Shown: positions 43,126 through 52,561, numbered from the stretch's first letter. The stretch: 64,000 bases of DNA from an uncultured Acidobacteriia bacterium (GCA_903881085.1 CAIRSA010000072.1:1-64000), one strand, 5' to 3'. The notes: a model not told the origin generated them from the sequence alone. Program-made: numbers and translations.

Positions 43126-46100
43126 TTAGAACTCCAACCGCAGCGCAACCTGCATCTGGCGGTTCGCAACCGCGGTGCTTGTAATCGTCGCATACCCGGC
43201 GTTGCCGACCCCCGCATTCGGCCGCGCGAACTGTGTGTGATTGAATAGGTTGTATCCTTCGGCGCGCAGCTCCAATGCCATCCGCTCGCGGAATGGCAGC
43301 GGGAACCGGCGGTGCAGGCCCACGTTCAGATTGTTGCGGCCGGGAGCGCGAAGCACGTTCCGCCCTTCGTTGCCGAACACATACGTGGATGGTGCGACAA
43401 AGCAGCTGGTGTCGAACCATTTACTGACCGTGCCACCAGAGATATTTCCATTGCAGACACGGTTGGGATAAGAGACATTACCGGCGTTGGCGTTGTCGAA
43501 ATTCAGGGTGGTGGTGAACGGCGTGCCGCTCTGAATTGCGTAGATGGTGCTGAACTGCCAATTGCCCGCGAGCTTTGCGGCAACGCCATCGCGCAGGAAC
43601 TTGCGGCTGCTGCCGAACGGTAGCTGCCACAAGCCACCGTACGAAAAGCGGTAGGTCACGTCATTATCGGACGGTCCCTTCTGCGCGGCGCGGTTGTAGC
43701 TGTTCTGCACGGTGTTGATGGCGCAGCTGTCGCAGGCGTCAAGCGCGCCATTCTGCAGATCGATCGAATGTCCGTGCGTAAAGCTCGAAAGGAACGACAG
43801 GCCAAACGAGAAACGCTTCTCCAACCGCGACGAGATTCCTTGATACGTGCTGATGCCCCAAGGTCCAAACGCTTTGATCGAGGCCACCGTATACTGCGCC
43901 AGCGGACGCCGCGTAGCCACCGCGCCAGGACCATTGGTCAGCGGCTGATTGGCCTCCGTCTGTCCCCACAAATGAGTGGCGATGCTGCCAACATAGGCCG
44001 TCTCCCAAATCAAATTCCCAGGCAGTTGTTTTTGCACACTGAAGTTCCACTGCTGCACGTAGGCCGAGGGATGATGGCGATCCCACGCAACCAACTGCGT
44101 GGTGGCCGAGGGTACCAGCGTGAACTGTGAGCCGGGCACAGGTGCTGGCCGCGAAACCGGCACACCCGAACTCAGCACATAGCCAGACGATGGATTCAAT
44201 TGGTCGCTAGTGATCGACACGCTTCCATACCCATAGAACGGCGGATTGCTGGTCATACGGTTGGTGACGCCGTTGCCTTGATCCTGCGCATAGAAGATGC
44301 CGTACGAACTGCGGATGACCATGCCGTTCACCTTCGGCACGCGATAGGCAAAGCCCACGCGCGGGGCGAAGCTCTTCTTGTTCATGTCGTACAGCGTGCG
44401 CGATTGGCCGTTCAGCCCGGCAATCAGATAGTGGCCGAACAGCGGATCGGTGCGGTCGTAAACGAAGTCGGCGATACGGTTCTGCGTTTCCGTGTAAGGG
44501 CTGACCAGCTCATAACGCAACCCCAGGTTCAGCGTGAGCCTGGAAGAAACGGTCCACTGGTCCTGCACATATTGCCCGGCATACCAGCCGCGTTCCACCG
44601 CCTGCGCCACGGTCCCGGTGGCCAGGCTGTTGGCGTCGCCCAGCAGCAGATCAGCAAAGCCACTGCCCGTTGACGAACGCGCTTGCGGATTCTGCGAGAA
44701 TACCCCAGTAAAACCGAGTGTTCCGCGGCCATTCAGCGCGGCGAACGTAGCCGGGCGGATGAGTTGAAAGTTCGTTCCGAATTTCAGCAGGTGGCGGCCA
44801 AACGATTTGGAGACGTTGTCAGAAAAGTCCCACACTCCGGAACTTTTGATCAAGGGCGAATTGCCAACATTGGCCGATTGCCCGCCGATGCTGGCGAATC
44901 CGCCGCTGACATTGACGTTCGCCGTGCCATGCAGAATGGCCGGATCAAGCACGCCGTTAACGATGGGGTTCAGCGGATCGGTTTCGTCCTGGTCGATGAT
45001 CAACGTGGTCCAGGTGAAGCGGAATTCGTTCACCATGCTTGGGCTTATGGTGCGTGTATAGCCGTAGCCGAGGCCTTCCGAACGGATGGCGCGAGTGGTA
45101 GCCGCCTGCGCGGGATTAGGCAGTGTGGCGAATGCGTTGACATTCGATCTGGTGATGGAGAACCTTGCGAACATGCTGTCCAAAGGGCTCAGTTGGACAT
45201 CGCCGCGCAGCACCAGATTCTTGTTCACCGTAAACTGCGGTACGTTGCGGATGTAGTTGTTGGCCAGACCCGAAAGCACGGGAGCCGGATAGAAGTTCGC
45301 TACCTTGGAGCCAATGGGGTCGAAGCGCGAAGCAGGAATCGTGTTGCCAGGGAACTGCATTCGTATACTGCCCGTGCCGTTCGGATTGGGAGCCAGGCTC
45401 GCCGGATCGAAGACATTGGTCGTGCCAAACTTCCCCTGGACCATGTCGGCAGTCGGGACAGTGGCGAAACTGGCTGTCTCGCTGCGGTTGTTGAAGCCCT
45501 CATAAGCGCCGAAGACCCACGCGCGGTTGCGCTTGATAGGCCCACCCAAAGATCCTCCCCACTGGTTTTGAACGAGCAGGGCTTTGACCGGGGTGTGGAA
45601 ATAGTTGAACGCATCCATATTGTCGTTTCGCACGAAATCGTACGCGGAGCCATGAATCTGGTTGGTGCCGCTCTTCGTCACCGCGTTGATCACGGCGCCG
45701 GCCGAGGATCCAAACTCCGAGGAGTAGTTGCTGGTCTGCACCTGAAACTGGCTCAGCGCGTCAAGCGGCGGGCGGACCATGTCGCGCGCGCGATTGTCGA
45801 GCCCGCGCAGATAATTCACGTTGCGGCCGCCGTCAAGCAGGAAGGCGTTCTGCAGCCCGCTGCTCCCGTTCGAAGAAAACGACTGGTCGCGCGAGCCTTC
45901 CGATGGCACCGCGCCCGGCAACAGATTCCCGAGTTCCAGATAGTTTCGTCCGTTCAGCGGTAGGCCGACGATCTCGCGCTGCTCCATCACCTGGCCGATG
46001 GTGATCGATTTTTCTTCGAGCAGCTCAGCCTGGCCGGAGACCGTTATTTCAGAGGAGATATTGCCCGGCGTCAGCTTCAAATGCAGACTGACCGACCCGC

Positions 46101-46389
46101 CCACGCGCACTTCCACGCCGCGCTGCAACAGCTTTTCGAAGCCTTGCGCAGTGACAACGACGTCGTAAGCTTCCGGCTGCAACAGCGGGACGGAGGCGAG
46201 TCCGGAATTGTTCGTTGATACGGTTCGCGCCAGATTCCCGGTGGCTGAACCCGTCACAGTGATGGACGCATTCGGTATCGCCGCGCCGCTGGGGTCGTTC
46301 ACGGAGACAACGAGTTCGCCGGTGGAAGTTTGGGCGTAGGCAGCGCCCGCAAGCAGTAGAGCTACGGAGCTCAATTTGAACAGAGGCAT
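43126..46389 (-). CDS. Oar-like TonB-dependent receptor
   Basis: A 1,087-residue outer-membrane protein with signal peptide MPLFKLSSVALLLAGAAYAQ. A carboxypeptidase-regulatory domain (GELVVSVNDPSGAAIPNASI) leads to a plug with the family motif EIVGLPLNGRNYLELGNLLP and NAVTKSGTNQIHGSAYDFVR. A long barrel follows, ending QMQVALRLEF with the C-terminal Phe. It shares the plan but not close sequence identity with the receptor at 38864. It ends 15 bases from the regulator's stop on the other strand. Confidence 0.9.
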   Translation of the reverse strand: MPLFKLSSVALLLAGAAYAQTSTGELVVSVNDPSGAAIPNASITVTGSATGNLARTVSTNNSGLASVPLLQPEAYDVVVTAQGFEKLLQRGVEVRVGGSVSLHLKLTPGNISSEITVSGQAELLEEKSITIGQVMEQREIVGLPLNGRNYLELGNLLPGAVPSEGSRDQSFSSNGSSGLQNAFLLDGGRNVNYLRGLDNRARDMVRPPLDALSQFQVQTSNYSSEFGSSAGAVINAVTKSGTNQIHGSAYDFVRNDNMDAFNYFHTPVKALLVQNQWGGSLGGPIKRNRAWVFGAYEGFNNRSETASFATVPTADMVQGKFGTTNVFDPASLAPNPNGTGSIRMQFPGNTIPASRFDPIGSKVANFYPAPVLSGLANNYIRNVPQFTVNKNLVLRGDVQLSPLDSMFARFSITRSNVNAFATLPNPAQAATTRAIRSEGLGYGYTRTISPSMVNEFRFTWTTLIIDQDETDPLNPIVNGVLDPAILHGTANVNVSGGFASIGGQSANVGNSPLIKSSGVWDFSDNVSKSFGRHLLKFGTNFQLIRPATFAALNGRGTLGFTGVFSQNPQARSSTGSGFADLLLGDANSLATGTVAQAVERGWYAGQYVQDQWTVSSRLTLNLGLRYELVSPYTETQNRIADFVYDRTDPLFGHYLIAGLNGQSRTLYDMNKKSFAPRVGFAYRVPKVNGMVIRSSYGIFYAQDQGNGVTNRMTSNPPFYGYGSVSITSDQLNPSSGYVLSSGVPVSRPAPVPGSQFTLVPSATTQLVAWDRHHPSAYVQQWNFSVQKQLPGNLIWETAYVGSIATHLWGQTEANQPLTNGPGAVATRRPLAQYTVASIKAFGPWGISTYQGISSRLEKRFSFGLSFLSSFTHGHSIDLQNGALDACDSCAINTVQNSYNRAAQKGPSDNDVTYRFSYGGLWQLPFGSSRKFLRDGVAAKLAGNWQFSTIYAIQSGTPFTTTLNFDNANAGNVSYPNRVCNGNISGGTVSKWFDTSCFVAPSTYVFGNEGRNVLRAPGRNNLNVGLHRRFPLPFRERMALELRAEGYNLFNHTQFARPNAGVGNAGYATITSTAVANRQMQVALRLEF

Positions 46390-46489
46390 AATACATGAAT
46401 TCTATACCTTAGGCCTCGCACAAAAAGAACTTCACATTGACAGCGTGGGCGCAGGTGGCGCGGGTACTCCTGCCTGGCGTGCTCCAAAA

Positions 46490-46539
46490 CGCGTCCCGAT
46501 GAGTCGGGACGCGGCAGAGTGAGACTCTGCGCCACGTCG
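46490..46539. repeat. REP-like double hairpin, family C
   Basis: CGCGTCCCGA-TGAG-TCGGGACGCG (46490-46513) is followed by GCAGAGT-gag-ACTCTGC (46514-46530) and GCCACGTCG. The second hairpin and tail are shared with 19309-19335. It lies between a receptor promoter region and the end of the broken amidohydrolase gene, within an otherwise featureless 180-base gap. Confidence 0.65.
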
Positions 46540-46569
46540 ATGGCTGCAAGGCTATTTTTGCGCGGTGCC

Positions 46570-47309
46570 TTAGAGGGACGCCGTGGTGTTGTAGAGAATA
46601 TCCCGCTTGGCGCCTTCGGCGATGTTCAGTCCGAGGATCTTCCCCATTTCAATATCGAGGCTCTCCGGCAGATCGGAGCCGATCATCAAGCGGTTCGAGG
46701 GGACATGGGCGAGGACCTCCAGCACATGGTGCGGCATCAGGCTCGAAAGTTCGAGATAGATGTTGGGGCAGAACAGCGCGGCGACAATCGCTTCCGCTGC
46801 TAAGATGCCTCCGCCGCCGGCATGCGAGAGCACGATTTTAAACCAGGGACTTTTCGTGCCGACACCATAAATAATGACGGCAATGCCAAGGGGACGCCAG
46901 TGCCGGTGTGCGCTACGACGGCCATCTGGTTTTCGAGTGCGGCTTCAAATAGAAAATCGCTCTTCGCGGAGAGTGGATTCAGCGGTTGGTATTGCGGCTG
47001 CAGCTTCAGCGCGCGGAAGCCCTACTGTTCGCGGCAGCGGCGGACCTCGCTGCGGAAGACGCCTTCGGCCTGGAACGGATAGAGGCAGGCCGCGCCGCTG
47101 AGGCGGTCGGGCCACCGTCGAACTGCGCGTCCGATTTCGTCGTGCGTGGCCGCGAAGTCATCCACCACTGGAAACGGAATGATCAACGAGCGGTCGACGC
47201 CGAAGCGGTCCATGTCGCGCAGCAGGTCCTCGTCCGAGTAGCTGCGTCCGCTGTGAGGGGCGGTGCCGATGTGCGTGTGGGCGTCGACGATCTGAAATCC
47301 GTTTTTCAT
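46570..47309 (-). pseudogene. Amidohydrolase (Amidohydro_2 family), broken by a stop and a frameshift
   Basis: The N-terminal part from ATG 47307-47309 reads FQIVDAHTHIGTAPHSGRSY, with the D-x-H-x-H metal motif, and runs to an in-frame TAG at 47022-47024. The same frame continues as GFRALKLQPQYQPLNPL, through VAHTGTG, to VPGLK. At the A-run near 46836-46839 the frame shifts by one base and continues IVLSHAGGGGILAAE to RLMIGSDLP and the end. One substitution (TAG for probably a Tyr codon) and one lost A would restore a 246-residue enzyme. The start overlaps the dehydrogenase stop (ATGA). In this sequence the gene is not functional as read. Confidence 0.83.
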
Positions 47310-48343
47310 TTCAGTTGCTTCACAATGGCGTCGCCCATTTCTGAGGTGGACATGCGGCCGCCCATATCGCTGGTGCGGCGGAGTGGATCGGCGAAGACCG
47401 CTTCAACAGCGCGCCGGATTTTACTGGCCGCGGTGCGCGTTGGTTCTGCATCGAACCAGTCAAGCATCATTGCGGCGGAGAGAATCGTGGCCACGGGGTT
47501 GGCGACGCCTTTGCCTGCGATGTCGGGCGCGGAGCCGTGCGACGGTTGGAACACTGCATAGCGATCGCCGATGTCGGCCGATGGAGCCATGCCCATGCCG
47601 CCCACGATGGCCGCAGCGAGATCGGAAAGAATATCGCCGAACATGTTTTCCGTCACGAGCACATCGAAGCGAGCAGGCGATTGCACCATGTACAGCGCGG
47701 TGGCATCGACATAGACGCGGCTGGTTTCGATTGCCGGATACTGCGCCGCGATCTCATCGAAGATGGCGCGGAAGAAGGCCATCGACGGTAGCACGTTCGC
47801 TTTGTCTACCAGCGTCACGTGGCTGCGGCGCTTTGCGGCTGCTCGAAATGCAGCATGGATGATGCGTTCGGCGCCAGTGCGCGTGATGCGCAGCGTGTCT
47901 TCCACTTGCCTGGCGCCGGGCGGCGTTTGCTGCTTGCGGTTGACGAAGAGACCCTCCGTGCTTTCGCGGATGAGCAGGAAATCGACCGCGCCGTTCTTGA
48001 GCGGCGAGTCGGCAGGATGATAAGTTCGCACAGGACGCAGGCCGCAGTACAGATCGAGCCGTTCGCGCAGGTCCAGCTGCGGAGTCATCTCGATACCGTT
48101 CGGCCAGCGCACATCGGGCAGTCCCATGGCGCCCAGCAGGATCGCGTCGTAATTGGGCAGTTGCGCAAATACCGCTTCGGGCAGCGGGTCGCCGCTGCGC
48201 AGATATTCAGCCGCGCCCACGTTGAAGTCCGTGAAGCTGAGAGCAAAGTCATGCTCCGTGGCGCGTAATACTTTCACTGCTTCGGCGCAGACTTCAGGAC
48301 CGATGCCGTCCCCTGCAAGTAGCGCGATTTTGTACGTCGTCAT
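47306..48343 (-). CDS. Isocitrate/isopropylmalate dehydrogenase family protein
   Basis: A 345-residue NAD-dependent beta-decarboxylating dehydrogenase. It shows KIALLAGDGIGPEVCAEAVK, DFLLIRESTEGLFV, LVDKANVLPSM (Lys), TENMFGDILSDLAAAIVGG (Asp) and PSHGSAPDIAGKGVANPVAT. The R-E-S-T-E-G loop is typical of the tartrate/IPMDH-like branch of uncertain substrate rather than biosynthetic LeuB. It overlaps by 4 bases at both ends with the Gfo/Idh gene upstream and the amidohydrolase downstream, so the three form one operon. It is the only intact member. Confidence 0.85.
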   Translation of the reverse strand: MTTYKIALLAGDGIGPEVCAEAVKVLRATEHDFALSFTDFNVGAAEYLRSGDPLPEAVFAQLPNYDAILLGAMGLPDVRWPNGIEMTPQLDLRERLDLYCGLRPVRTYHPADSPLKNGAVDFLLIRESTEGLFVNRKQQTPPGARQVEDTLRITRTGAERIIHAAFRAAAKRRSHVTLVDKANVLPSMAFFRAIFDEIAAQYPAIETSRVYVDATALYMVQSPARFDVLVTENMFGDILSDLAAAIVGGMGMAPSADIGDRYAVFQPSHGSAPDIAGKGVANPVATILSAAMMLDWFDAEPTRTAASKIRRAVEAVFADPLRRTSDMGGRMSTSEMGDAIVKQLK

Positions 48344-49365
48344 GAGAGTCTTTCTGGCTGGCCTGCAGCGGCCGAGCGATAGCAGGCCTCTACGGCGGTC
48401 ACCGTTCGCAGGTAAGTTTCAGCTTCACTTTCCGCGGGCTTGCCACTGGCCAGGCACTCGATGAAGTGGTGCTGCATGGCCAGCACGCTGTCACCTTTGT
48501 AGCCGGTTTCGGGCTTGTGAAACGCGTGCGGCGCCTCGGCGTGGCCGTAATCAGTGACCCACAGGTTTCCGTCGGCGGACATGCGGGCAGCGGCGCGTTC
48601 GCCCTCCAGTCGCAATTCGCCGAACGCCACCTACGAGGGCGCAATGACCGAGATTCGATTGGCATCGATCAGGCCGTGAGCAGCGCCCTGGAAGCGCAGT
48701 TGGATGAGCGTGTAGTCTTCGCCTGCAATCACGGGGTTCAAACGAGCAGTGGCACAGTAGACCGATTCAATCTCTCCGGCGAGTAGTCGAAAAGTATCGA
48801 GGAAATGAACCAGCGTTTCATAGATGGGCAGGCGCGGCATTTCGCGGAAGTACGGCTGCGTTTGATACGGCGCGGGGCCGAGTCCGTCGCCCGTGCGCAT
48901 GCGGAAGCCCACGTGGAAGATGCGGCCGAAGCGGCCTGCGGCTATCAGCCTGTGCAGTTCGCGATACCACGGTTGCCAGCGCCAGTTTTCGTGAATGATC
49001 AATCGCGTGTTGGCGGCGTGTGCGGCGGAGGCCATCTGTTGGCACTCTTCAATTGTGGGCGCGATGGGCTTCTGGCAGATGACGTGAATGCCGCGCTGCA
49101 CGGCTAGTGCGGCTAGCGGTTGGTGCGTGTCAGGGCGCGTGACTATGTCAAGGAAGTCTGGCCGCTCGCGGTCGAGCATTTCATCGACGGCGGAATACAC
49201 TCTAGGGATGTTCCATTTTTCTGAGAAGGCTTTGGCGCGTCTGGCGTCTGGGTCGGCGATCGCTGTGATGTTTGCGTGCGGCAGGCGCTGCCAGGCATCT
49301 GCGTGGAACTGGGCGAAGAAGCCTGCGCCTGCCATCGCGCCGGTGAATGATTTGTGGTGAGTCAC
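48340..49365 (-). pseudogene. Gfo/Idh/MocA-family oxidoreductase with an in-frame TAG
   Basis: The first 244 codons encode a Rossmann domain (GAMAGAGFFAQFHADAWQRL, family motif VICQKPIAPTIEECQQM) and the start of the C-terminal domain with ETLVHFLDTFRLLAGEI. A TAG at 48631-48633 interrupts it after ANRISVIAPS. Reading continues in the same frame as VAFGELRLEGERAAARMSAD and ends at 48340, the normal C-terminus of the family. One codon change restores 342 codons. It is first in the operon. A truncated product would lack part of the substrate-binding sheet. Nonsense mutation or base-calling error both fit. Confidence 0.83.
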
Positions 49366-49391
49366 TGTTGGTGAAGAATCATTATCCTAAA

Positions 49392-49432
49392 TGGCGGGAC
49401 TGAAGTCCCGCGCAGGCTGAAGCCTGCTCTAC
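49392..49432. repeat. REP-like element, family B
   Basis: GGCGGGACTGAAGTCCCGC followed by GCAGGCTGAAGCCTGCTCTAC: two adjacent short palindromes, GGGACTGAAGTCCC and AGGCTGAAGCCT. It matches the copies at 51886, 52501 and 55809, and lies in the divergent gap between the Gfo/Idh and DUF1080 genes. Confidence 0.75.
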
Positions 49433-49451
49433 TTATGTATGATATTGGGTG

Positions 49452-50252
49452 ATGTCATTTCGAAATATTCTAGCCTTCCTGATTTGCGCTGGGGCGGCGT
49501 TTGCGCAAGCGGACCACACCTTGGGTTACGACAACACGCCACTGATTCCGAATAGCAAATGGCGCGTCCATGATTCCAGCCGCCCACGGCCGCGCGTGAT
49601 TACGCCGGGCGCTCCGGTGTCGACGCCTGCCCCTTCCGATGCCATCATCCTGTTCGATGGGAAGGACCTCTCCAAATGGATGACACCCGTGAAGGGCCAG
49701 CCCACCGAACCAAAGTGGAAGGTTGAGAACGGCTACTTCGAAGTCGTGCCTAGGAGCGGCAGCATTCAAACGCGCGATAAATTCCAGGACGTGCAGTTGC
49801 ATGTGGAATGGGCCGCCCCCGCAAAGATTGAAGGCAAGAGCCAGGATCGTGGCAATAGCGGCATCATGTTCATGACACGCTATGAGGTGCAGGTGCTCGA
49901 TTCGTTTGAGAACCCCACCTACGCAGACGGCCAGGCCGGCTCGCTCTATGGCCAATGGCCGCCGCTCGTAAACGTCATGCGCAAGCCCGGCGAATGGAAC
50001 GCATACGACATTGTGTTCGAAGCGCCGCGCTTCAAAGACGGCCAGTTGGTAAAGTCCGCCTACGCCACGGTATTTCATAACGGCGTGGTGCTGCAAAACC
50101 GCCAGGAATATTTGGGCGACACGCCGCACGCTAAGAACGGCAAGTATGTAGACCATGGCGCGGAAGAGCCGCTCATGTTACAGAATCACAACTCGAGCGT
50201 GCGCTATCGCAACATCTGGATCCGCAAGCTACGCGGCTACGATGAACCGTAG
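49452..50252 (+). CDS. DUF1080 (3-keto-disaccharide hydrolase-like) secreted protein
   Basis: A 266-residue protein with signal peptide MSFRNILAFLICAGAAFAQA. The DUF1080 concanavalin-like fold shows IILFDGKDLSKWM, WKVENGYFEVVP, QDRGNSGIMFM (conserved N-S-G-I), VLDSFENPTYADGQAGSLYG and IWIRKLR at the end. The family includes enzymes that cleave 3-keto-glycosides. It acts in the periplasm or outside. The ATG at 49452 is preferred over an overlapping GTG 3 bases upstream. It overlaps the convergent nucleotidyltransferase gene by 24 bases. Confidence 0.87.
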   Translation: MSFRNILAFLICAGAAFAQADHTLGYDNTPLIPNSKWRVHDSSRPRPRVITPGAPVSTPAPSDAIILFDGKDLSKWMTPVKGQPTEPKWKVENGYFEVVPRSGSIQTRDKFQDVQLHVEWAAPAKIEGKSQDRGNSGIMFMTRYEVQVLDSFENPTYADGQAGSLYGQWPPLVNVMRKPGEWNAYDIVFEAPRFKDGQLVKSAYATVFHNGVVLQNRQEYLGDTPHAKNGKYVDHGAEEPLMLQNHNSSVRYRNIWIRKLRGYDEP

Positions 50253-51773
50253 ACGCTGAATCAGCCGGCTGAGCACATCGTAGTTTTTCAGGCGCACGGC
50301 GGAGGCTCCTCCGCCGGGGTGCACTTCCACGAATTCGGGCTGTGGATGCAGTCCGAAGCGCTGGTAGAAGGCCTTGCGCAAAAAATTCTTCACATCGTTA
50401 GGGTCGGCCTGTTGGCGATTGACGTGGACGGCGAACGGACGGCGTATGTTGTTTGAGACCCATAGCGTGGAAGGCGGCAGTGGCATTTTGCGCGTGCGGC
50501 GTGTGTCGAGCTCTTCGTCGGCAAAGTAGCCGAGCTGCAACAGCAGATTTTCGCTAAGGCTGGTGCCAAATGCCTCGTAGGAGTGCAGGTCCGCGATGTG
50601 CTCGCCGGGGTAGTGCGCTTCGTTGTCGGTGGGGACGAAGTTCACGTTCTCGCGATACTTGCGGTCGATCGGATGCAGGTGAATGCGATGATCGCCGGCC
50701 GCTTGCAACAGCAGCACGATCTGCTCTTCGCCCTCTTCCGCACCCGCGCCGATGGGCATCTGCCACGCCGGGCCGTGGAAGCGCACCATGTCCGGATGCA
50801 TGAAAGCGAGGCGCAGGCGACCACCGGCAACTCCAATAGCGACGGGGTGTTCGTGATCGAAGGGCAGTTGTTCCTTGCGGATCTCTTCCATGATGTCGCC
50901 CAACTGGCGGGCGATGGAGGCGACCTGCGCGCGAGGGCGGCCGGCTGCGATCACACGAGCGGCCTCCTCGATTTCGATCTCATCGGAAAACAGCAGGCCG
51001 CGCTTCGAGGCCAGAATGCCCTCAAGCAGGGCGAGGTCCATCGGCTTGGTGACATCGCTGCAGAGCAGGTCGTATTCGGGCTCTGAGGGACTGGTGGTGC
51101 AGGTGCGAATCTCGCCGCCATCGCTGCCGATGGCTTCGATAATGTCGGTGAGATAGAACTGGCTTTGTGCGTTGTCGTTGGTGAGGGCCGATAGATATTT
51201 GTGCAGCGTGGCGGCGCGGATGACGTAGAGCGGACAGTTGCCCTCAGTGAGATCGAGCAGACGCTGGCGCGCGGCCTGGTCAGTGATCGCGAGGATGTCT
51301 TTCTCTTCAATGATGCGTGTCACCTGATGGTTTGCGTCGCGCAGGACGCGGCCTTTGCCGCGATTCATGGGCGGTTCGTAGATGGCGCTGAGGAAGGTGA
51401 GGGTGGCCTCCTTCGCGCCGCGGCCGTGCGTTTCGGCAAGGCGGCGGAAGATGGACGAGGGTACGATACGGTCGCCCATGGTGATGGTGAGCAGCGGATT
51501 CTGTTCCAGCAGGCCGGGCACGCTGAAGGCTTCCATGGCCGCGAAAGCTGTGCCGCCGGTGGGGTTTTCAGAATGTATGAAGATGCTTTGCGGTCCGAGC
51601 GCGGCGGCGACCTCTTCATGTTTGTAGCCGACCAGGCAGATGGATGGCGACTGGCTGAAGCGATGAAATTCATTGATGGAGTGACGCGCCAGAGACGTGC
51701 CTCCCACGGGCTGAATGCACTTTGGCGCCTGCCCGAAGCGGGTGCCTTTGCCGGCGGCGAGAACGATGAGCAG
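50229..51773 (-). CDS. Sugar-phosphate nucleotidyltransferase-like protein, start uncertain
   Basis: About 514 residues. The N-terminus carries LIVLAAGKGTRFGQAPKCIQ, the nucleotidyltransferase G-x-G-T-R...P-K signature. Later features are TITMGDRIVPSS, RIIEEKD and GNCPLYVIRAA, and a long C-terminal extension of unknown fold follows. It probably activates or binds a sugar phosphate. No ATG, GTG or TTG lies between an in-frame TGA at 51873-51875 and GTG 51707, which would cut off the signature. I placed the start at CTG 51773 provisionally. The codons further upstream also look coding, so the 5' end may be damaged by the adjacent REP. Confidence 0.7.
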   Translation of the reverse strand: MLIVLAAGKGTRFGQAPKCIQPVGGTSLARHSINEFHRFSQSPSICLVGYKHEEVAAALGPQSIFIHSENPTGGTAFAAMEAFSVPGLLEQNPLLTITMGDRIVPSSIFRRLAETHGRGAKEATLTFLSAIYEPPMNRGKGRVLRDANHQVTRIIEEKDILAITDQAARQRLLDLTEGNCPLYVIRAATLHKYLSALTNDNAQSQFYLTDIIEAIGSDGGEIRTCTTSPSEPEYDLLCSDVTKPMDLALLEGILASKRGLLFSDEIEIEEAARVIAAGRPRAQVASIARQLGDIMEEIRKEQLPFDHEHPVAIGVAGGRLRLAFMHPDMVRFHGPAWQMPIGAGAEEGEEQIVLLLQAAGDHRIHLHPIDRKYRENVNFVPTDNEAHYPGEHIADLHSYEAFGTSLSENLLLQLGYFADEELDTRRTRKMPLPPSTLWVSNNIRRPFAVHVNRQQADPNDVKNFLRKAFYQRFGLHPQPEFVEVHPGGGASAVRLKNYDVLSRLIQRLRFIVAA

Positions 51774-51885
51774 GTGCTGGTCCGCATGGATCCGGGCGGC
51801 AAGGGCGGGATTGAGAAGTTTTTCGGATGACGCGCGGACGCCGTCTTTAAGTTGTAGGGGGCACTGTCGCTTTCAGGATACCAAG

Positions 51886-51923
51886 TAGGGCGGGCTCTCA
51901 GCCTGCTGAGGACTTCAGTCCGA
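51886..51923. repeat. REP family B, left flank of the RAYT gene
   Basis: GGGCGGGCTCTCAGCCTGCT then GAGGACTTCAGTCCGA, the reverse complement of the family B unit with a few changes. Its sequence supplies the last codons and stop of the RAYT gene. Inverted relative to the copy at 52501. Confidence 0.8.
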
Positions 51924-52458
51924 CTCCGCAAAAAGCAGAGGACCACCGAAACTCCTCGTCAATCTCAACCAACCCAGCCTTCACAGGGTTTTGAACAATG
52001 TAGTTCTCAATTCGACTGAACTCCTCGGCTCCCCGGACCAAATGATCATAACTCTCGTTCTGCCAAAACGGCGATCCGGTTAAGCCGATTAAAGCATTCC
52101 CCAGTCGCGCGGTGGAGCCTTTCAACTGCCGCATGATCTTTGAAACATCCACGTGTGGAGTAATCAACAGGTGTACGTGATTGGGCATGACTACCCAGGC
52201 ATGGAGTTCGTAGCTGGTTGCCGATTGTTGTTGGATTGCTTCGACCACGCATTCGGCGACGTTGGGAAGTTGAAGATATCTGGGGCTGTTGCTGTTAGTA
52301 TCCAGCAAGCGGTCCATACAGACGAAGGCTTTTCCTGAGGTTATGGCGCCTTTGTGGAAGAACCGGCCTTCGGGTAGGCTGCCTTGTAGGCGGAAGGTGA
52401 TGAAGATTGGGTGGTCGAGTTGATATAGGTGCGGAAGGTGGCGTTGGTGGGTGGGCAT
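51898..52458 (-). mobile_element. REP-associated tyrosine transposase (RAYT, IS200/IS605-like Y1_Tnp)
   Basis: A 186-residue HUH transposase. The metal-binding HUH is in WVVMPNHVHLLITPHVD, and the catalytic tyrosine region is RIENYIVQNPVKAGLV, with FWQNESYDHLVRGAEEF before it. The last residues (GLKSSAG) and the TGA are encoded by the flanking REP. RAYTs are domesticated relatives of IS200/IS605 transposases that process REP palindromes. The start MPTHQRHLPHLYQLDHP follows family usage; a longer frame upstream only reads through the right-hand REP and the kinase start. It appears intact. Confidence 0.9.
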
Positions 52459-52500
52459 AGCTTGATAGTGCTTGGACTGCCGGAAAAATCTCAGCTTGGG

Positions 52501-52539
52501 TCGGACTGAAGTCCTCCGCAGGCTGAAGCCCGCCCTACC
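52501..52539. repeat. REP family B, right flank of the RAYT gene
   Basis: TCGGACTGAAGTCCTCCGCA then GGCTGAAGCCCGCCCTACC. It lies 43 bases before the RAYT start codon on the opposite side and 23 bases before the kinase ATG. It is nearly identical to 55809-55849. Confidence 0.85.
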
Positions 52540-52547
52540 TGGCGTAG

Positions 52548-52553
52548 TACAAT
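52548..52553 (+). promoter_or_regulatory. -10-like hexamer before the kinase
   Basis: TACAAT, 8 bases before the kinase ATG and just outside the REP. It would give an almost leaderless transcript; no ribosome site is visible. The region where a -35 would lie is inside the REP. Confidence 0.35.
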
Positions 52554-52561
52554 ACATCGAA

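Noticed and set aside
44683-45963. 426-residue open frame antisense to the second TonB receptor
   Set aside because: Composition is typical of an antisense shadow, and the receptor on the other strand is unambiguous.
46570-49365. Genetic-code change or amber suppression with TAG as sense codon
   Set aside because: Intact genes such as typA, atpE and hemD end in TAG, and only two adjacent genes are affected, so local decay or error is simpler.
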